From Bretschneidera sinensis (taxonomy: Eukaryota > Streptophyta > Magnoliopsida > Brassicales > Akaniaceae), in the NCBI GenBank assembly GCA_023935145.1, contig CM043698.1, forward strand, positions 73,733,501 to 73,797,500: 64,000 bases of DNA. Reading direction: 5' to 3'. Positions within the stretch are counted from its first letter, which is position 1. Every line of letters starts with the position of its first letter. The translations under genes and the position numbers were made by a program. Positions 46,540 to 59,377 of the stretch are shown here, in pieces. The notes beneath the pieces were generated by a model. The model was not told where the DNA came from and ran no database searches. It was given only the letters and a program-made list of their open reading frames with translations.

Positions 46540-49500
46540 ATGCCACCTAAAAGCACTACCGGGACTAGTTCAGTCGCCATACGAGCGTTTATCTGCCAAC
46601 AGTAAGCAAATCTGCAATTCCTTACTATTTTGTAGTGCACTGGCTCCGAGTACAGCAACAAACCATCAAACGCATGGACTGCGCATGATCCTCACCCAGA
46701 TCCTATAGAACACATATATTATAGGAATTCAGGAACCTTCCCCAGTTCGTATCTTATTGTCCTTCATTTTCATGAATAGTTCTAAGAACTCATTTGACTC
46801 GTTATTGACCTTGCCGCCGAGTAAGAGCTCATTGCCCCATGCCTCCACCTCTCTCATAGCGGAACTCTCGCTAGAAGACACCTCCAGGATGTAATAAATC
46901 TGTCGGGGGTCAGTTCTCGACTGGATCTTCCTCGCACACCAAAGTAAGGTCTCAGAACTACTCTACCTCCATATTCTCTTCTAGAGTCAGATCCTGAGGT
47001 TTCTCAACGTCCAAAAACTACACTGACCTGGACAGGAGGTTGGAGGACATGGACCAAAGAATAAACAAAGCCTTTAAGGTAAGGAACACCAACATCATCG
47101 ACGATCTTAGCTCAAAATATTCACTTTCATTCAGTAGATTCTGGAAGCTCCTCAGCCCCGACACTTTTGGATGTCGGTTATCAAGGCTTACGATGGAACC
47201 ACGGATCCTGTAGATTATCTTCAGCATTACAAGACCATCATGATGCTGCATCGCTATCCAGATGTCGTTATGTGCGGGGTTTTTCCTTTGACCTTGGAAA
47301 AGGCTGCTAACACCTAGTACAATCATCTTAAACTTGGCAACATCGGCTCTTTCAAAGAGTTAAGTCGGGCATTCGCATTTCACTTCCTAAGTAGCAAGGG
47401 GCCTCGAAAGACCTCAAAAAGCCTTTTTAGCATAATCAAATGTAAATGAAAGAAGCTCCAGGAATATATCTCCCTGTTCAACGCAACTGCCTGGGAAATC
47501 CCTGACCTATACCCTGCTATCCAGACTTTAGCCTTTTAGAATGGGCTCAAATCAGCGACCTTCAGCTTCAAGTTGACTAAACCCTCTACCAAGGATATGG
47601 ATGACATATTTGCTCAAGTCGATGAGCTTATGATCGCAGAAGATGATTAGGTATTCAGAAGGGAGAGAAAAAGTAGAATGGACAAAAAAAAGGGATCCTA
47701 ATGAACCTAGGGAAAGCTTCATCAATAAATCACGCCCAGAATGGAGGGCAAGAGCTCCCCTTATCTTCGAAAACTTCACCTTATTGTGTGCCTCCAAGAC
47801 GAATATACTTCTGAATATGCAAGACTGGGATTTTTTCGTTGGCCTCCAAGACCACTTTATCCAGTAGAACCAGATTTAAGTGGTGTCACTTCCATATGGA
47901 CCACGGTCATAACACCGAGGAGTGCCATGCCCTCAAACAAAAACTCGAGTCCTTCATCCAAATGGGTTACTTAGGGGAATACATTGGGTTTTGTCAAGTT
48001 TCGGATTACGAAGATCATCCCCACCACCTATTTCGACGGGCTTTGGAGAGGCCGAATAGAGAACGTTAGAGTCCAAGGAAGAGCCTTAGGTAGAGTCCTA
48101 GAAAACCAATCTGAGAAGAGAAACACCGTCGGAATAATCAAGGGCATCCTCCCACCATCATTGGCACCATTAAGACTATCTTTGGAAGATCGACTACGGG
48201 GGGCTAGTTCGCTCGTGGAAAGAGAGCCTATGCCTAGTCAGTAGCATCGGTTAGCGGAGCCCACAAATGGATCAAAACAAACCAGGTAATATTTTTTACA
48301 GATGACGATCTAGAAGGAATACATACCTCACATGATGACGTCGTGGTTATCCCTCTGGTTATTGCTAACCACAACGTTGAGCGAGTCTTAGTGCACAATG
48401 AAAGCTCAATATATATCTTTTTCTATGAAGCCTTCTAACAGATGAAGTTAAGGAAGGACTAGCTCAAGCCAGTATCGTCTCTTCTATTTGGTTTTTTAAG
48501 GACGTCGGTGTTTGCCGAAGGGATCATAGTTCTCCCAGCCACTGCGGGGACTCCACCACATATCACTGTTGTCCAGACCACATTCTTGGTAATAAAACAT
48601 CTGTCGTCGTATAATATAATACTCGGGAGGCCAACCCTTAATGAGATGAGGGCAGTAGTCTCTACATACCATCTGAAGGTAAAATTTCCAACTGATGAAG
48701 GTGTGGGAGAGGTTCGAGGCAACCAGCAAACCTTTCGGTCTTGCTACTTGAATTCTATTAAAGGACAAAAGGAAGTTGAAGCTTTGTCTTTGAAAACTAT
48801 ATTGATCAGATCTGGTCTCTCTGAAGATCTCAAAGATTTCTTAATTTCTTTTTTGCGAAGAAACCAAAATCTCTTCGCTTGGTCAGCCTCTGATATGCCC
48901 GGGATCGATCCCTCAGTTATTGTCCAACTGTTGAATGTGGATCCTAATCATCGGCCTATAGTCCAAAAGAAGAAAACATTTTCTCTCGAGCGACAGAGTG
49001 CTATTAAAGAAGAAGTAGACAAGCTCCTTGTGGCTAATTTTGTTAAATAAATCAGCTATCCGAAATGGATCACCAATGTGGTAATGGTAAAAAATCCTAA
49101 TGGTAAATGAAGGATTTACATCGATTTTACTGATCTCAACAAAGCTTTCCCAAAAGACAGTTTTCCCCTGCCTCGAATCAACCAGCTAGTTGATGCCACA
49201 TTTGAGTATGAATTGTTGAGTTTTATGGACGTGTACTTCGGGTATAATCAAATTTTAATGCACAAGTTCGACCAAACCAATACCGCTTTCATCACGAACC
49301 AAGGCCTGTATTGCTACAAGGTAATGCTGTTTGGGCTCAACAATACGGGGGCCACTTACCAGAGGCTGGTCAACAAGATCTTCAACAAGTAGATCGAGAG
49401 AAATATGGAGGTCTATATAGATGACAAGCTTGTTAAAAGCATCAGCGCCAAGGATCACAAGTCAGATTTGGAGGAAGCATTTGGGATGCTTCGTCACCAC

Positions 49501-50314
49501 CAGATGAGGTTAAACCCAACCAAATGTGCATTTAGAGTCACCACTCGGAAGTTTCTAGGCTTCATGGTAACACAACAAGGGATATATGCAAACCTCAAGA
49601 AAAAAAAATGATAATGGATATGAGCACTCCTTGGAACATTAAAAAAGTTCAAAGATTGACTGGGCAAGTAGCTACGCTCAACCGCTTTATGTCTAAGTCT
49701 GTCTAAAGATGTTTGCCTTTCTTCAGACCAATTAGGAAAGCCAAAGATTTCATCTGGGATAAAGAATTTCCAAGAGCATTTGAAGAACTAAAAGAGTACC
49801 TGAGCTCACCACCTCTCCTAAACAAACATATCACATGAGATGAGCTCTTTCTCTACGTATAAGCGGGCCAAGATGCGGTAGCCTCGATCTTGATCCTAGA
49901 AGACACGAGGATACAAAAACCCATCTATTATGTTAGTTGGGTTTTGCACGATGCTGAAACAAGATATATTTCAATCGAAAAATTAGCCTATACCCTCCTG
50001 ATCACGGCTAGGAAGCTACGACCATACTTCCAAGCTCATACCATAGTGCTCCTCACTGATCAGCCTCTACTGTAAGTTTTCTATAAACCAGACATCTTTA
50101 GAAAGATGGTTAGATGGTCCATCAAGCTGGGCAAATTTAATATTCAATACAAGCCTCGCACCTCTATCAAAGCGCAGGCCTTAGAAGATTTCATAATTGA
50201 AACAACTTTCTCTAGTAGTTCAGTCGAATTCGAAGCCTCAAAGAAAGCTGAGCAGACACCAAACTAAACACTGCATATGGATGGTTTGTCCAATAGAAAT
50301 GGCTCCAGGGCAGG
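46540..50314 (+). pseudogene. Degraded Tat gag, protease, RT and RNase H of G2
   Basis: Gag begins MPPKSTTGTSS (46540). Its core IKAYDGTTDPVDYLQHYKT lies near 47180. The zinc-finger-like motif WCHFHMDHGHNTEECHALKQ lies near 47880. The protease region reads VHNESSIYIFF near 48390 (catalytic Asp lost). A long open stretch (48508-49050) leads to RT with DMPGIDPSVI, FTDLNKAFPKDSFPLPRINQ and YIDD at 49414-49425. RNase H follows (about 49630-50200; YYVSWVLHDAETRYISIEK), and the second RNase H starts LHMDGLSNRNGSRA before it is cut by the insert. About a dozen in-frame stops remain. Confidence 0.87.
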
Positions 50315-51985
50315 TGATAAGAACCATAAAATGTATCTAAACAATGCTTATTTGTTAGCATGCTAAGGTTGATCTAGGGTTTTATTACTCGTTTTTGCCT
50401 TAACAATTCTAAAGTATCCTTTTGGATCATTGATCTATTTCGATGCATTTTCAAGTACTTTGAGTCCAAAAGAGATGATAAAGCAATCTATGTTTAAAGC
50501 GCCAAAAGTTCTTGCATGTTGATGTTGATATTTGTTCAAAGTTTAGACATGTCCAAACATGATTTAAAGATGATTTTCGTCTAAACCAAGACTGGATTAA
50601 TAAATTACAGTGAGTCAAAAGACTGCACACAAGTGTGTGCATCACTTTGGAGCAAGTTAAGGGTAAGCACACTAGTGTGTGCACTTCTGCATACAAGCTG
50701 ACACTAAATTGCTAGAATTTCTCGTACAGATCAATCACCTTTTCAGATTAAACTGTATTGATGTAGGAAGAACCAGGAGATGAGCCATATATGCTTAGAA
50801 AGATCCGGAAGTCTATTTTTGGAGAATTTCACGGTTTGTAAAAAGGATTTTTTTAGAGAAAGTTATGGCAGTTTTAGTGGAAACAGTTCAGGCCAGCACA
50901 GCAGGCCCAGATGCACAGCAAGCCCAGACGCACAGCACGGCCCACTCGCCTCTTGACCTGATTAGGGCGAGCAAGTGCCATTTTTCCAAGACCAAAATAC
51001 CCCTAGCTACTACTTGTAATCTATAAATACCTCCTTAAGGAGTGTGCAGCTGGGCATTCAAATAATTCAAGAGAGAAATGAAACAAAGAAGGAAGGAAGA
51101 GAGAAAAACAGAGAGGATCTTGGATCCCAAATCCAGCATTCTTCCATTTTATTTCTAAGTTTCTTAAGGGCTAGAAATCAAGAGGGAAGAGCATCAATAT
51201 TGTTCTTCCACCTTGAACTCCATGGCCAAATCAAGGAGAGAGCATCCTTATTGCTCTTCCACCTTGATTTTCATGGCCAACTAGTCTTCACACAAGGGAA
51301 AAGGATGAATCCTTAGAGATTTATTGTTCCTTATTTTCTTCTTGATTCAGTTGTACGGATTTAATGTTGAATATTGTTTTATGAATTATTCATTGATTAA
51401 GTAAGAATGATTTGAGTTCATGTGATAGATGCACTTTTTATTCTTCTTCTTTTAGATTCTCTTAATCCGGTGATTGCATCCTTCTCCTCCATTGAGGTTG
51501 TTTGGATGTGATTGATTCTGGTAGATTTATTTTACTAATTGTCCATTACTGCAATATTGTCATTGTGATATATTGTCGTTTCTTGATAATCTTTAAGATC
51601 GGTCATGTGTGCTTGAACCGAAATCAATGAGTAATTTGTATCAATTATATTAGAGTTATAAATGTGCTTGATTGAATATATTCCGATTGTTTGTTTGGGA
51701 TGTGAAACTTGCAATCGAGATAAAATCAATTGAATCAAGAGTGGAAATAGGGAACGAACCTAAGGAGGATTCCCGGAACCTTGTTATTTCTTATTTATAT
51801 TTCATTTACAATTACGCAATTTTTCTTACATTATTTCACCATCAAAACTCTAAAAAATATTTAGTTTAGCTTTTATCGTTCTTTTAAGGTTCACACATTT
51901 TCCTTTGTACTTAACTTGTTTCCCGGTGGAATCGACATCCCCAAAGCCGTACTACAATAACCGTGTTATACTTTGGGCGTAATCA
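50315..51985 (+). repeat. 5' LTR of the gag-only element
   Basis: Begins TGATAAGAACC and ends GGCGTAATCA. The TATA box CTATAAATACC at about 51020 precedes a purine-rich stretch. At 51180-51285 there are two ~50-bp direct repeats around CTTCCACCTTGA and CATGGCCAA. Confidence 0.92.
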
Positions 51986-52139
51986 AATTTTGGCGCTGTT
52001 GCCGAGGAAACGCGCTTAAGTACAAGGAAACTTGTCAACTTTGAGTGTGACAATAGAAGAATTGTAAATGTTTTTATTTTCAGCAGTTTATAAATACGAT
52101 AATATTGTTCCTTTACTTTTGTTTTGATTTTCTAATTTT

Positions 52140-52395
52140 ATTTTATTATTCTGTTTTATTTATCTGTTTATTATTCTGTTTTTATTTATCTGTTTATTAT
52201 TCTGTTTTATTTATCTGTTTATTATTCTGTTTTATTTATTTGTTTATTATTCTGTTTTTATTTATCTGCTTATTACTTTGTTTTATTTATTTATTTATTA
52301 TTTTGTTTTATTTATTTGTTTATTATTCTGTTTTATTTATTTGTTTTAATTTTTTGTTTATTTATTTATTACTCTGTTTTATTTATTTATTCCCC
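52140..52395 (+). repeat. 25-bp T-rich minisatellite
   Basis: About ten copies of TTCTGTTTTATTTATCTG followed by TTTATTA, between the primer site and gag. The open frame through it (repeating Phe/Ile/Tyr/Leu) is a by-product of the repeat and not a gene. Confidence 0.88.
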
Positions 52396-52413
52396 TTCTA
52401 AATTAATTGGTGC

Positions 52414-54111
52414 ATGCTTAGACCGAGAAATTCGCGAGGTAGATTCATTAGAGGACCCGAATTAGTGTTACCCTCTCCTTCCACCTCCATTGGTGAAACC
52501 TCCCCTAGATCAAACCATAGTGCACCCCTACACGAAAATTTAGAGGATTTTGTTAACATGACCGATAATCCTAATGAAAATGTTGCTAGGACACTTCAGG
52601 ATTACCTCCACCCTACACGCACAGCCACACCATCATGCATCATGTTTCCAGCCAATACTCGCCAACTAAATTTTAAACCGGGGATGATTCAATTACTCCC
52701 TACTTTTCATGGCTTGGATAATGAAAACCCATATGTGCACATTAAAGAGTTTGAGGAAGTAGTCGCGACTTTTCATAGTCAAGATGAAACCAATGACATT
52801 GTTAGGCTTAAGTTCTTTCCTTTCGCTTTGAAGGATAGAGCTAAGAGTTGGCTATACTCACTAAGACCACGATCCATTGGGTCGTGGACTGAGATGACTC
52901 GAATTTTCTTTAATAAATATTTTCCCCAACACAAGACCAATGCTTTAAAAAGACAAATCTCCACCTTTGCACAAAAGGACAGCGAGACATTGTATCAGTC
53001 TTGGGAGAGATTTAAAGAGTTATTGAGTATGTGTACTCACCATGGGTATGAAAAGTGGCGTTTAGTGAGCTATTTCTATGAGGGTCTTACCTATAGAGAA
53101 TTCCAATTTGTAGAGATGATGTGTAATGGTGGGTTCTTGGAGAAAGATCCTGATGAGGCCATAGAGTACCTCAATGAGCTTGCTGAAAAAGCTCACACTT
53201 GGACTGGACCTAGTGCTATTGAGAGCACAAATAGGTCACGACCTATAGAGAACCCGAATGGTGGTGGAATTTACCATATTAAGGAATATGATAACTTTAA
53301 GGCCAATGTCGAGATGCTCACTAGAGAACTAGAGGTATTTAAGACTAAGAGCTTAAAGCCAACACACGTGGTCAATCATGCAAAATCTTTTGAACCATGT
53401 TTTGTGTGTGGCGGGGTAGACCATCTCGCCCAAAAGTGCCCCACATTTGTTGAGATGAGAGGGATGTATAAGGAACAATGCAATGCCTTAGGCATGTACA
53501 CGAAGCCTTCTGCACCCTTCTCTAATACATATAATCCGGGATGGTGAAATCACCCCAATTTCAGCTGGAAGTCTGAAAACCAGCAACTTGCACAACCCCC
53601 TGCACCATATCATGAACCATATCATGCACCTGTATCTTCTAGGAGTCATTTAGAAGATACTTTGCATGCTTTTATTGAGGCACAGGGTAAGACTAATCAA
53701 AGGCTTGAATCTTTAATTATGCAGGTTGTTGAAGAACATAAAGAAATAAAGAGCCAAGTGTCCAAGCTGACGAGCTACTTAAGTGTGACTGAGCGTGGTA
53801 AGTTCCCTTCTCAAGCTCAGTCCACATCCTACGGTCAGCACCAAATGCAACAGAAGAAAGAGGAGGTGAATGCCATTGAGACACTTAGTGGTAAGTCATT
53901 ACGCATCCCAACACAGAACAAATCAGAGGATATGGACGAGAACCACCAAGTATATACCCTCACCCATGGCTTCGCAAGATTATATATCGAGCCAAAATCT
54001 GCAGATGTTACTGATGACATCTTTAAAGTCTCTCCAAAGCACACAAGCAGCAAATTTAATAGTAAAGCAATTGCTGGTGCATTCAACTCATCTTTGTCTA
54101 AGAGAGAATAA
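52414..54111 (+). pseudogene. Athila-type gag gene with one in-frame stop
   Basis: The first open part (52414-53547) encodes 377 residues beginning MLRPRNSRGRFIRGPELV. It has the retrotransposon gag domain at about residues 110-240 (FHGLDNENPYVHIKEFEEVV, FFPFALKDRAKSWLYSL, YQSWERFKELLSMCTHHGYE) and a C-X2-C-X4-H-X4-C zinc knuckle at 329-342 (CFVCGGVDHLAQKC). After a single TGA (53545-53547) the same frame stays open to 54111, with a coiled-coil-like stretch (NQRLESLIMQVVEEHKEIKS). The stop therefore splits one gene of about 565 codons. Gag forms the capsid-like particle. Whether this copy makes a useful protein is unknown; the N-terminal part alone includes the gag core and the knuckle. Confidence 0.88.
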
Positions 54112-55716
54112 GAGTGTTTGGCTGAAGACGTAAAACTTAGCGCTCATAGGAGGCATCCCATAGCATATCCTTTTATTTTTATTGTTATTGTTTTTCATAA
54201 TTTTTTTTCTTGTTTATTATTAGTATTTTGTTGTTTTCCAGTTTTACTTTCGTATTTCTTTTTCAGGGACAAATATACGAAGCAGTTCAAATGGTGGTGC
54301 ACAATTTTCAGCTTCTGTGCACTTTTGGCTACAAAGGGAGTTTCCTTATCTTTTACTTTCACATTGAGGACAATGTCTACTTTAAGTTGGGGGTGGAGGA
54401 AACATATTCCTATTTTTCATGTTTTTTATTGAACTGCTTAGTGTCATTTTACCTTTTTGATTGTTTTTAGCATGCTTTCTATGAGCCTAATTGAGATAGC
54501 ATATAGCGTTTAGAAGAAGTTAAATCTTGCTTCGCTTTGAGAATAAATTAAGTGTCAATTTTTCTTTGGTTTGAGACTCTGGTTTGTGGTAAGATTGCAT
54601 GATTAATCTAAAGCATTTGGAGAAGTTTTATGTGCAATTGTTTTGTGTGAATACTTTTGCGGTCTCTACAAGCTCTAGAACTTATTTGATAATCACTTAA
54701 GGTGAAAATCATAGAATACACACTACTTAGGATATGATGTGGGCCATTTTTGGACCGTTTGAGCATTTTTAAACTTATCATTGTTATATTTATCACTAGT
54801 CACCTATTTCAGCATTTTTCTTGAAAAGAAAAATTGAGCCTTGTTTCTTTCGATATACCATTTACTTACCTTTATGAGCCTAAAAATATTTTGTCCTTAC
54901 TTTTCTTTTAAAAGAACTTAGTTATACAGATGTTGTGAGAAGCACTTAAAAGGAGTAAGGGTGGAAATATGAGAAAATATTACTACCATACCCAAGTACA
55001 TTAAAAGAGATAAGTTGGGGGTTGTGGAAAAGAAAAGAAAAGAATGAAAGAGAAGGTGAATGGTCTTATGCCAAAATAAAAAAAATAAAAATGAATTATG
55101 GCAAAGAAAGAAGAAAAAAAAATGGTGATTTATTGCGAGAAATGCTCGAAAAATGGTTGAAAGAGTTGGGTGTTGAAGTAAGGTTATCTTAAAGTGGTTG
55201 TGTTTAAATTAAGAGACTTAGTTCTTTTATTTGTTTAAACTTTCCCGTTCTTTCTTAACCTTTAACCTAGCCTAACGTTGCAAGCTTATTAAAGACCTAT
55301 TGATCCGATGTAGTGTGATTTTTCTACATAGCGGAGAGTGATTTGAAAAGTGAGCTTATGGAGCTTGATTTGTGATTGATGTCATGCAATTTAATATGTT
55401 TTTAGAGGCCAAGACTTTTATTCATGCTATGTTGTGCATAAAATTATCCGGGTGTTCGGACTAATGTATTGTGGTAAGATGGATGTTAAGAGTTGATAAC
55501 GATTCTAAGATTGACATTTGGATTATTCTTGGACTTGAGTGATGTTTAATGATTCTATGTGCTGTATGTTATGCATGATTTTTTAGACAAAGATTTTTGA
55601 ATCACACTTGGTTAACGCCAGCATTGCTGTATTTTGCTTTGATTTCTAAATAAAGAATTCATCTTTTGTCTTTCGCTTGAATTGCTTGGGACTAGCAATA
55701 AGCTAGTTGGGGGTTG
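54112..55716 (+). other. Non-coding 3' region of the gag-only element
   Basis: Directly after gag the sequence resembles the post-pol region of Athila elements: AACTTAGCGCTCATAGGAGGC (54134 on), then CACATTGAGGACAATGTC and TTTAAGTTGGGGGTGGAG (54360-54398). No protease, RT, RNase H or integrase motif is present in any frame. It ends in the polypurine tract. Confidence 0.7.
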
Positions 55717-57387
55717 TGATAAGAACCATAAAATGCATCTAAATAATGCTTATTTGTTAGCATGCTAAGGTTGATCTAGGGTTTTATTACTCGTTTTTGC
55801 CTTAACAATTCTAAAGTATCCTTTTTGGATCATTGATCTATTTCGATGCATTTTCAGGTGCTTTGAGTCCAAAAGAGATGATAAAGCAATCTATGTTTAA
55901 AGCGCCAAAAGTTCTTGCATGTTGATGTTGGTATTTGTTCAAGGTTTAGACATGTCCAAACATGATTTAAAGATGATTTTCTTCTAAAAAAATATTGGAT
56001 TAATAAAGTACAGTGAGTCAAAAGACTGCACACAAGTGTGTGCATCACTTTGGAGCAAGTTAAAGGTAGGCACACTAGTGTGTGCACTTCTGCATACAAG
56101 CTGACACTAAATTGCCAGAATTTCTCGTACAGATCAATCACCTTTTCAGATTAAACTGTATTGATGTAGGAAGAACCAGGAGATGAACCATATATTCTTA
56201 GAAAGATCGGGAAGTCTATTTTCTGGAGAATTTTACGGTTCATAAAAAAGATTTTTCTAGAGAAAGTTATGGCAGTTTTAGTGGAAACAGTTCAGGCCTG
56301 CACAGCAGGCCCAGACGCACAGCAGGCCCAGATGCACAGCACGGCCCACTCACCTCTTGACCTGATTAGGGCGAGCAAGTGCCATTTTTTCAAGACCAAA
56401 ATACCCCTAGCTACTACTTGTAATCTATAAATACCTCCTTAAGGAGTGTGCAGCCGGGCATTCAAATAATTCAAGAGAGAAATGAAGCAAGGAAGGAAGG
56501 AAGAGAGAAAAACAGAGAGGATCTTGGATCCCAAATCCAGTATTCTTCCATTTTATTTCTAAGTTTCTTGAGGGCTAGAAATCTAGGGGGAAGAGCATCC
56601 ATATTGTTCTTCCACCTTGAACTCCATGGCCAAATCAAGGAGAGAGCATCCTTATTGTTCTTCCACCTTGATTTCCATGGCCAACTAGTCTTCACACAAG
56701 GGAAAAGGATGAATCCTTAGGGATTTATTGTTCCTTATTTCCTTCTTGATTCAGTTGTACGGATTTAATGTTGAATATTGTTTTATGAATTATTCATTGA
56801 TTAAGTAAGAAGGATTTGAGTTCATGTGATAGATGCACTTTTTATTCTTCTTCTTTTAGATTCTCTTAATCCGTTATTGCATCATTCTCCTCCATTGAGG
56901 TTGTTTGGAAGTGATTGATTCCGGTAGATTTATTTTACTGATTGTCCATTACTGTAATATTGTCATTGTGATATATTGTCGTTTATTGATAATCTTTAAG
57001 ATCGGTCATGTGTGCTTGAACCGAAATCAATGAGTAATTTGTAGCAATTATATTAGAGTTATAAATGTGCTTGATTGAATATATTCCGATTGTTTGTTTG
57101 GGATGTGAAACTTGCAATCGAGATAAAATCAATTGAATCAAGAGTGGAAATAGGGAAAGAACCTAAGGAGGATTTCTGGAACCTTGTTATTTCTCATTTA
57201 TATTTCATTTACAATTACACAATTTTTCTTACATTATTTCACCATCAAAACTCTAAAAAATATTTAGTTTAGCTTTTATCGTTCTTTTAAGGTTCATACA
57301 TTTTCCTTTGTATTTAACTTGTTTCTCTGTGGAATCGACACCCCAAAGCCGTACTATAATAACCGTGTTATACTTTGGGCATAATCA
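55717..57387 (+). repeat. 3' LTR of the gag-only element
   Basis: Same ends and length as the 5' LTR; differences are scattered substitutions and a few single-base indels that cancel out. Confidence 0.92.
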
Positions 57388-59071
57388 GCAGGCCTCATTC
57401 TTAGCAGCCCTGAAGGGTTCACAGTTGAGTATGCCCTGAGGTTTGAATTTAAGGCCTCAAATAACGAGGCTGAGTACGAGGCATTGCTCGCTAGAATGAA
57501 ACTCACCAAAATGCTAGCTGTCAAAGCTTTAGAAGTTTATAGTGACTTATAACTGTTAGTGAACCAAATGACCAGCGAATTCGAAGCTAAAGGGGTAAAA
57601 ATTGTAAGATATCTAGAGAAATCCCGCGAACTCGGAGCTACTTTCAAAAAGTTCTGAATAGCCCAAGTGTCTCTAGCGGAGGACACGAAGGCATATGCCT
57701 TGGCTCAGCTTACCTCCTCCGGACATTCTGATTTCACTCGTGCTGTCTAGCTGGAAACCCTCCCAACTCTAAGCATCAATGAAGTATAGGTTATCCCACT
57801 CGTCAAAGAACAAACTTGGATAAACCCCATCCTCGAATACTTAGCAGATGGCACACTTCTAGACTAGAAGAGCGAGGCCAAAAAACACATCTCCTATGCC
57901 TCAAGGTATGCGGTAACTAATGGACAACTATACAAAAAAATGGCTTACAACTCCGTATTTAAAATATCTAAGTCTGACCGATGTCGACTACGCCCTTAGA
58001 GAGGTGCACCAAAGAATATGTGAAAATCACCTCGGATGCCGAGCTCTAGCGTTTAAAATACTCTGCCATGGTTACTATTGGCCCCATATGGGCCGCGATG
58101 TAGTCAAGATGGTAAAAAAGTGCAAAACCTGTCAAAAACACACATCCATAGCTCAACGACTGGCTAATCTCTTAACATCAATCACCAGTCTTCTTCCCTT
58201 CGCCATATAGGGAATGAATATTCTTGGCCTATTCTAGGAGGCGCTAGAACAAAAGAAGCATTTGATAGTAGCCATCGATTACTTCACCAAGTGGGTGGAA
58301 GTCGAACCTCTTACAAGCATTTCTGACCATCAGATTCAAGAGTTTGTCTGGAAGTCGATTATATATAGATTTGGCATACCTAGGATATTGGTCACCGAAA
58401 ATGGTACATAGTTTGATAGCACCCGATTCAAATCTTCCTACCAAGACCTCTAGATTGAGCAAAGATTTTCCTTGGTGGGCTACCCCTAGGCTAATGGACA
58501 AGCTGAAGTGGTAAACAGAACACTCCTGCAAGATATCAAGAAAAGGCTTGATGATGCCGATCAGCAGTGGGTCAATCACCTCCCAAATGTCCTTTGGGCC
58601 TATCGGACCGCCGCCCAAATGCCCACAAGGTATACTCCATTTTTCCTAGCTTATGAATCTGAGGCTTTAATACCCCTCAAAATAGGAACACCGACTTTAC
58701 GACTACATCGCTATAATGAAACAGACAACGAAGAGGCACTCAAAATGAATGCTGACTTGATTGATGAGGCTAGAGCTAAAGCCCGGATCAAGCTCGTCGC
58801 CTACCACTACAGGGTATTAAGGTACTATAACTCCCGAGTCAAGGAGAGAGCTTTCAGATTGCACGACCTAGTTTTGAGTAAGAACAAGGTATCTTACCTC
58901 CGCAAGACGATGAAGCTCCTCCTAAATTGGGAAGGTCCTATCTTATCAAGAGAGTTTGTCGAGCTGGCATGTTCGAACTTGAAGACTCGGATAGAAAACG
59001 GGTGCCGCGTACTTGGAATACGAAGAACCTCCGCAAGTTCTACCAGTATAACCCTTCTAAAGATGGCTTAG
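57388..59071 (+). pseudogene. Second half of G2 pol: archaeal-type RNase H and integrase
   Basis: Continues the second RNase H (AGLILSSPEGFTVEYALRFE, SNNEAEYEALLARM), then the integrase zinc finger (HQRICENHLG ... CKTCQKH, 58006-58140). The core has IVAIDYFTKWVEVEP (near 58268), ILVTENGT (near 58388) and NGQAEVVNRTLLQDIKKRL (about 58494). The C-terminal part is open from 58508 to the stop at 59071. Six or more stops and at least one frameshift break the frame upstream of 58500. Confidence 0.87.
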
Positions 59072-59377
59072 CTATTGCCAATTTTGTTTCACTAATTTGA
59101 TTCCACCAATTTTGTTTTATCAATCTTATTTCGCCCATTTAGTTTTGCCAAGTATTAATGTAATGCTTAGATATTCGTAATAAAGGAATAACCAATTTTT
59201 TTTCCAAGTATGTTGATTTCTCCCATCCCAAGGGGAAAGGCCTAGGCTCTTCCCTTTCGGATGCTGACTTCAGCCAGAGTATAGACAAATGGAATGGAAA
59301 ACAAAGGGTGACCTTCATTAACTTAGAAATTTTTCACAAAATGGAACTAATTGGCCTAAAGTACAAAAAAAAAAAAC

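Larger units (their letters stand above)
50315..57387 (+). mobile_element. Gag-only Athila-like LTR element (TR-GAG type)
   Basis: LTRs 50315-51985 and 55717-57387, both 1671 bp and differing by only a few percent, are flanked by GCAGG (50310-50314 and 57388-57392). The primer site is TTGGCGCTGTTGCCGAGG at 51990, as in Athila elements, and the polypurine tract is AGTTGGGGGTTG. The interior has one large gag gene and no protease, RT or integrase. The layout matches the class known as TR-GAG. Mobilisation would need pol from an autonomous relative that is not in this window. It is among the youngest insertions here. Confidence 0.9.

Noticed and set aside
51044..51316. 90-codon frame in the 5' LTR, repeated at 56448-56720 in the 3' LTR
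   Set aside because: It lies in the LTR just after the TATA box, arises from purine-rich direct repeats, and matches no protein.
52105..52401. 98-residue open frame rich in Phe, Ile, Leu and Tyr, like a membrane protein
   Set aside because: It is the translation of the 25-bp T-rich minisatellite; the periodic residues follow from the repeat.
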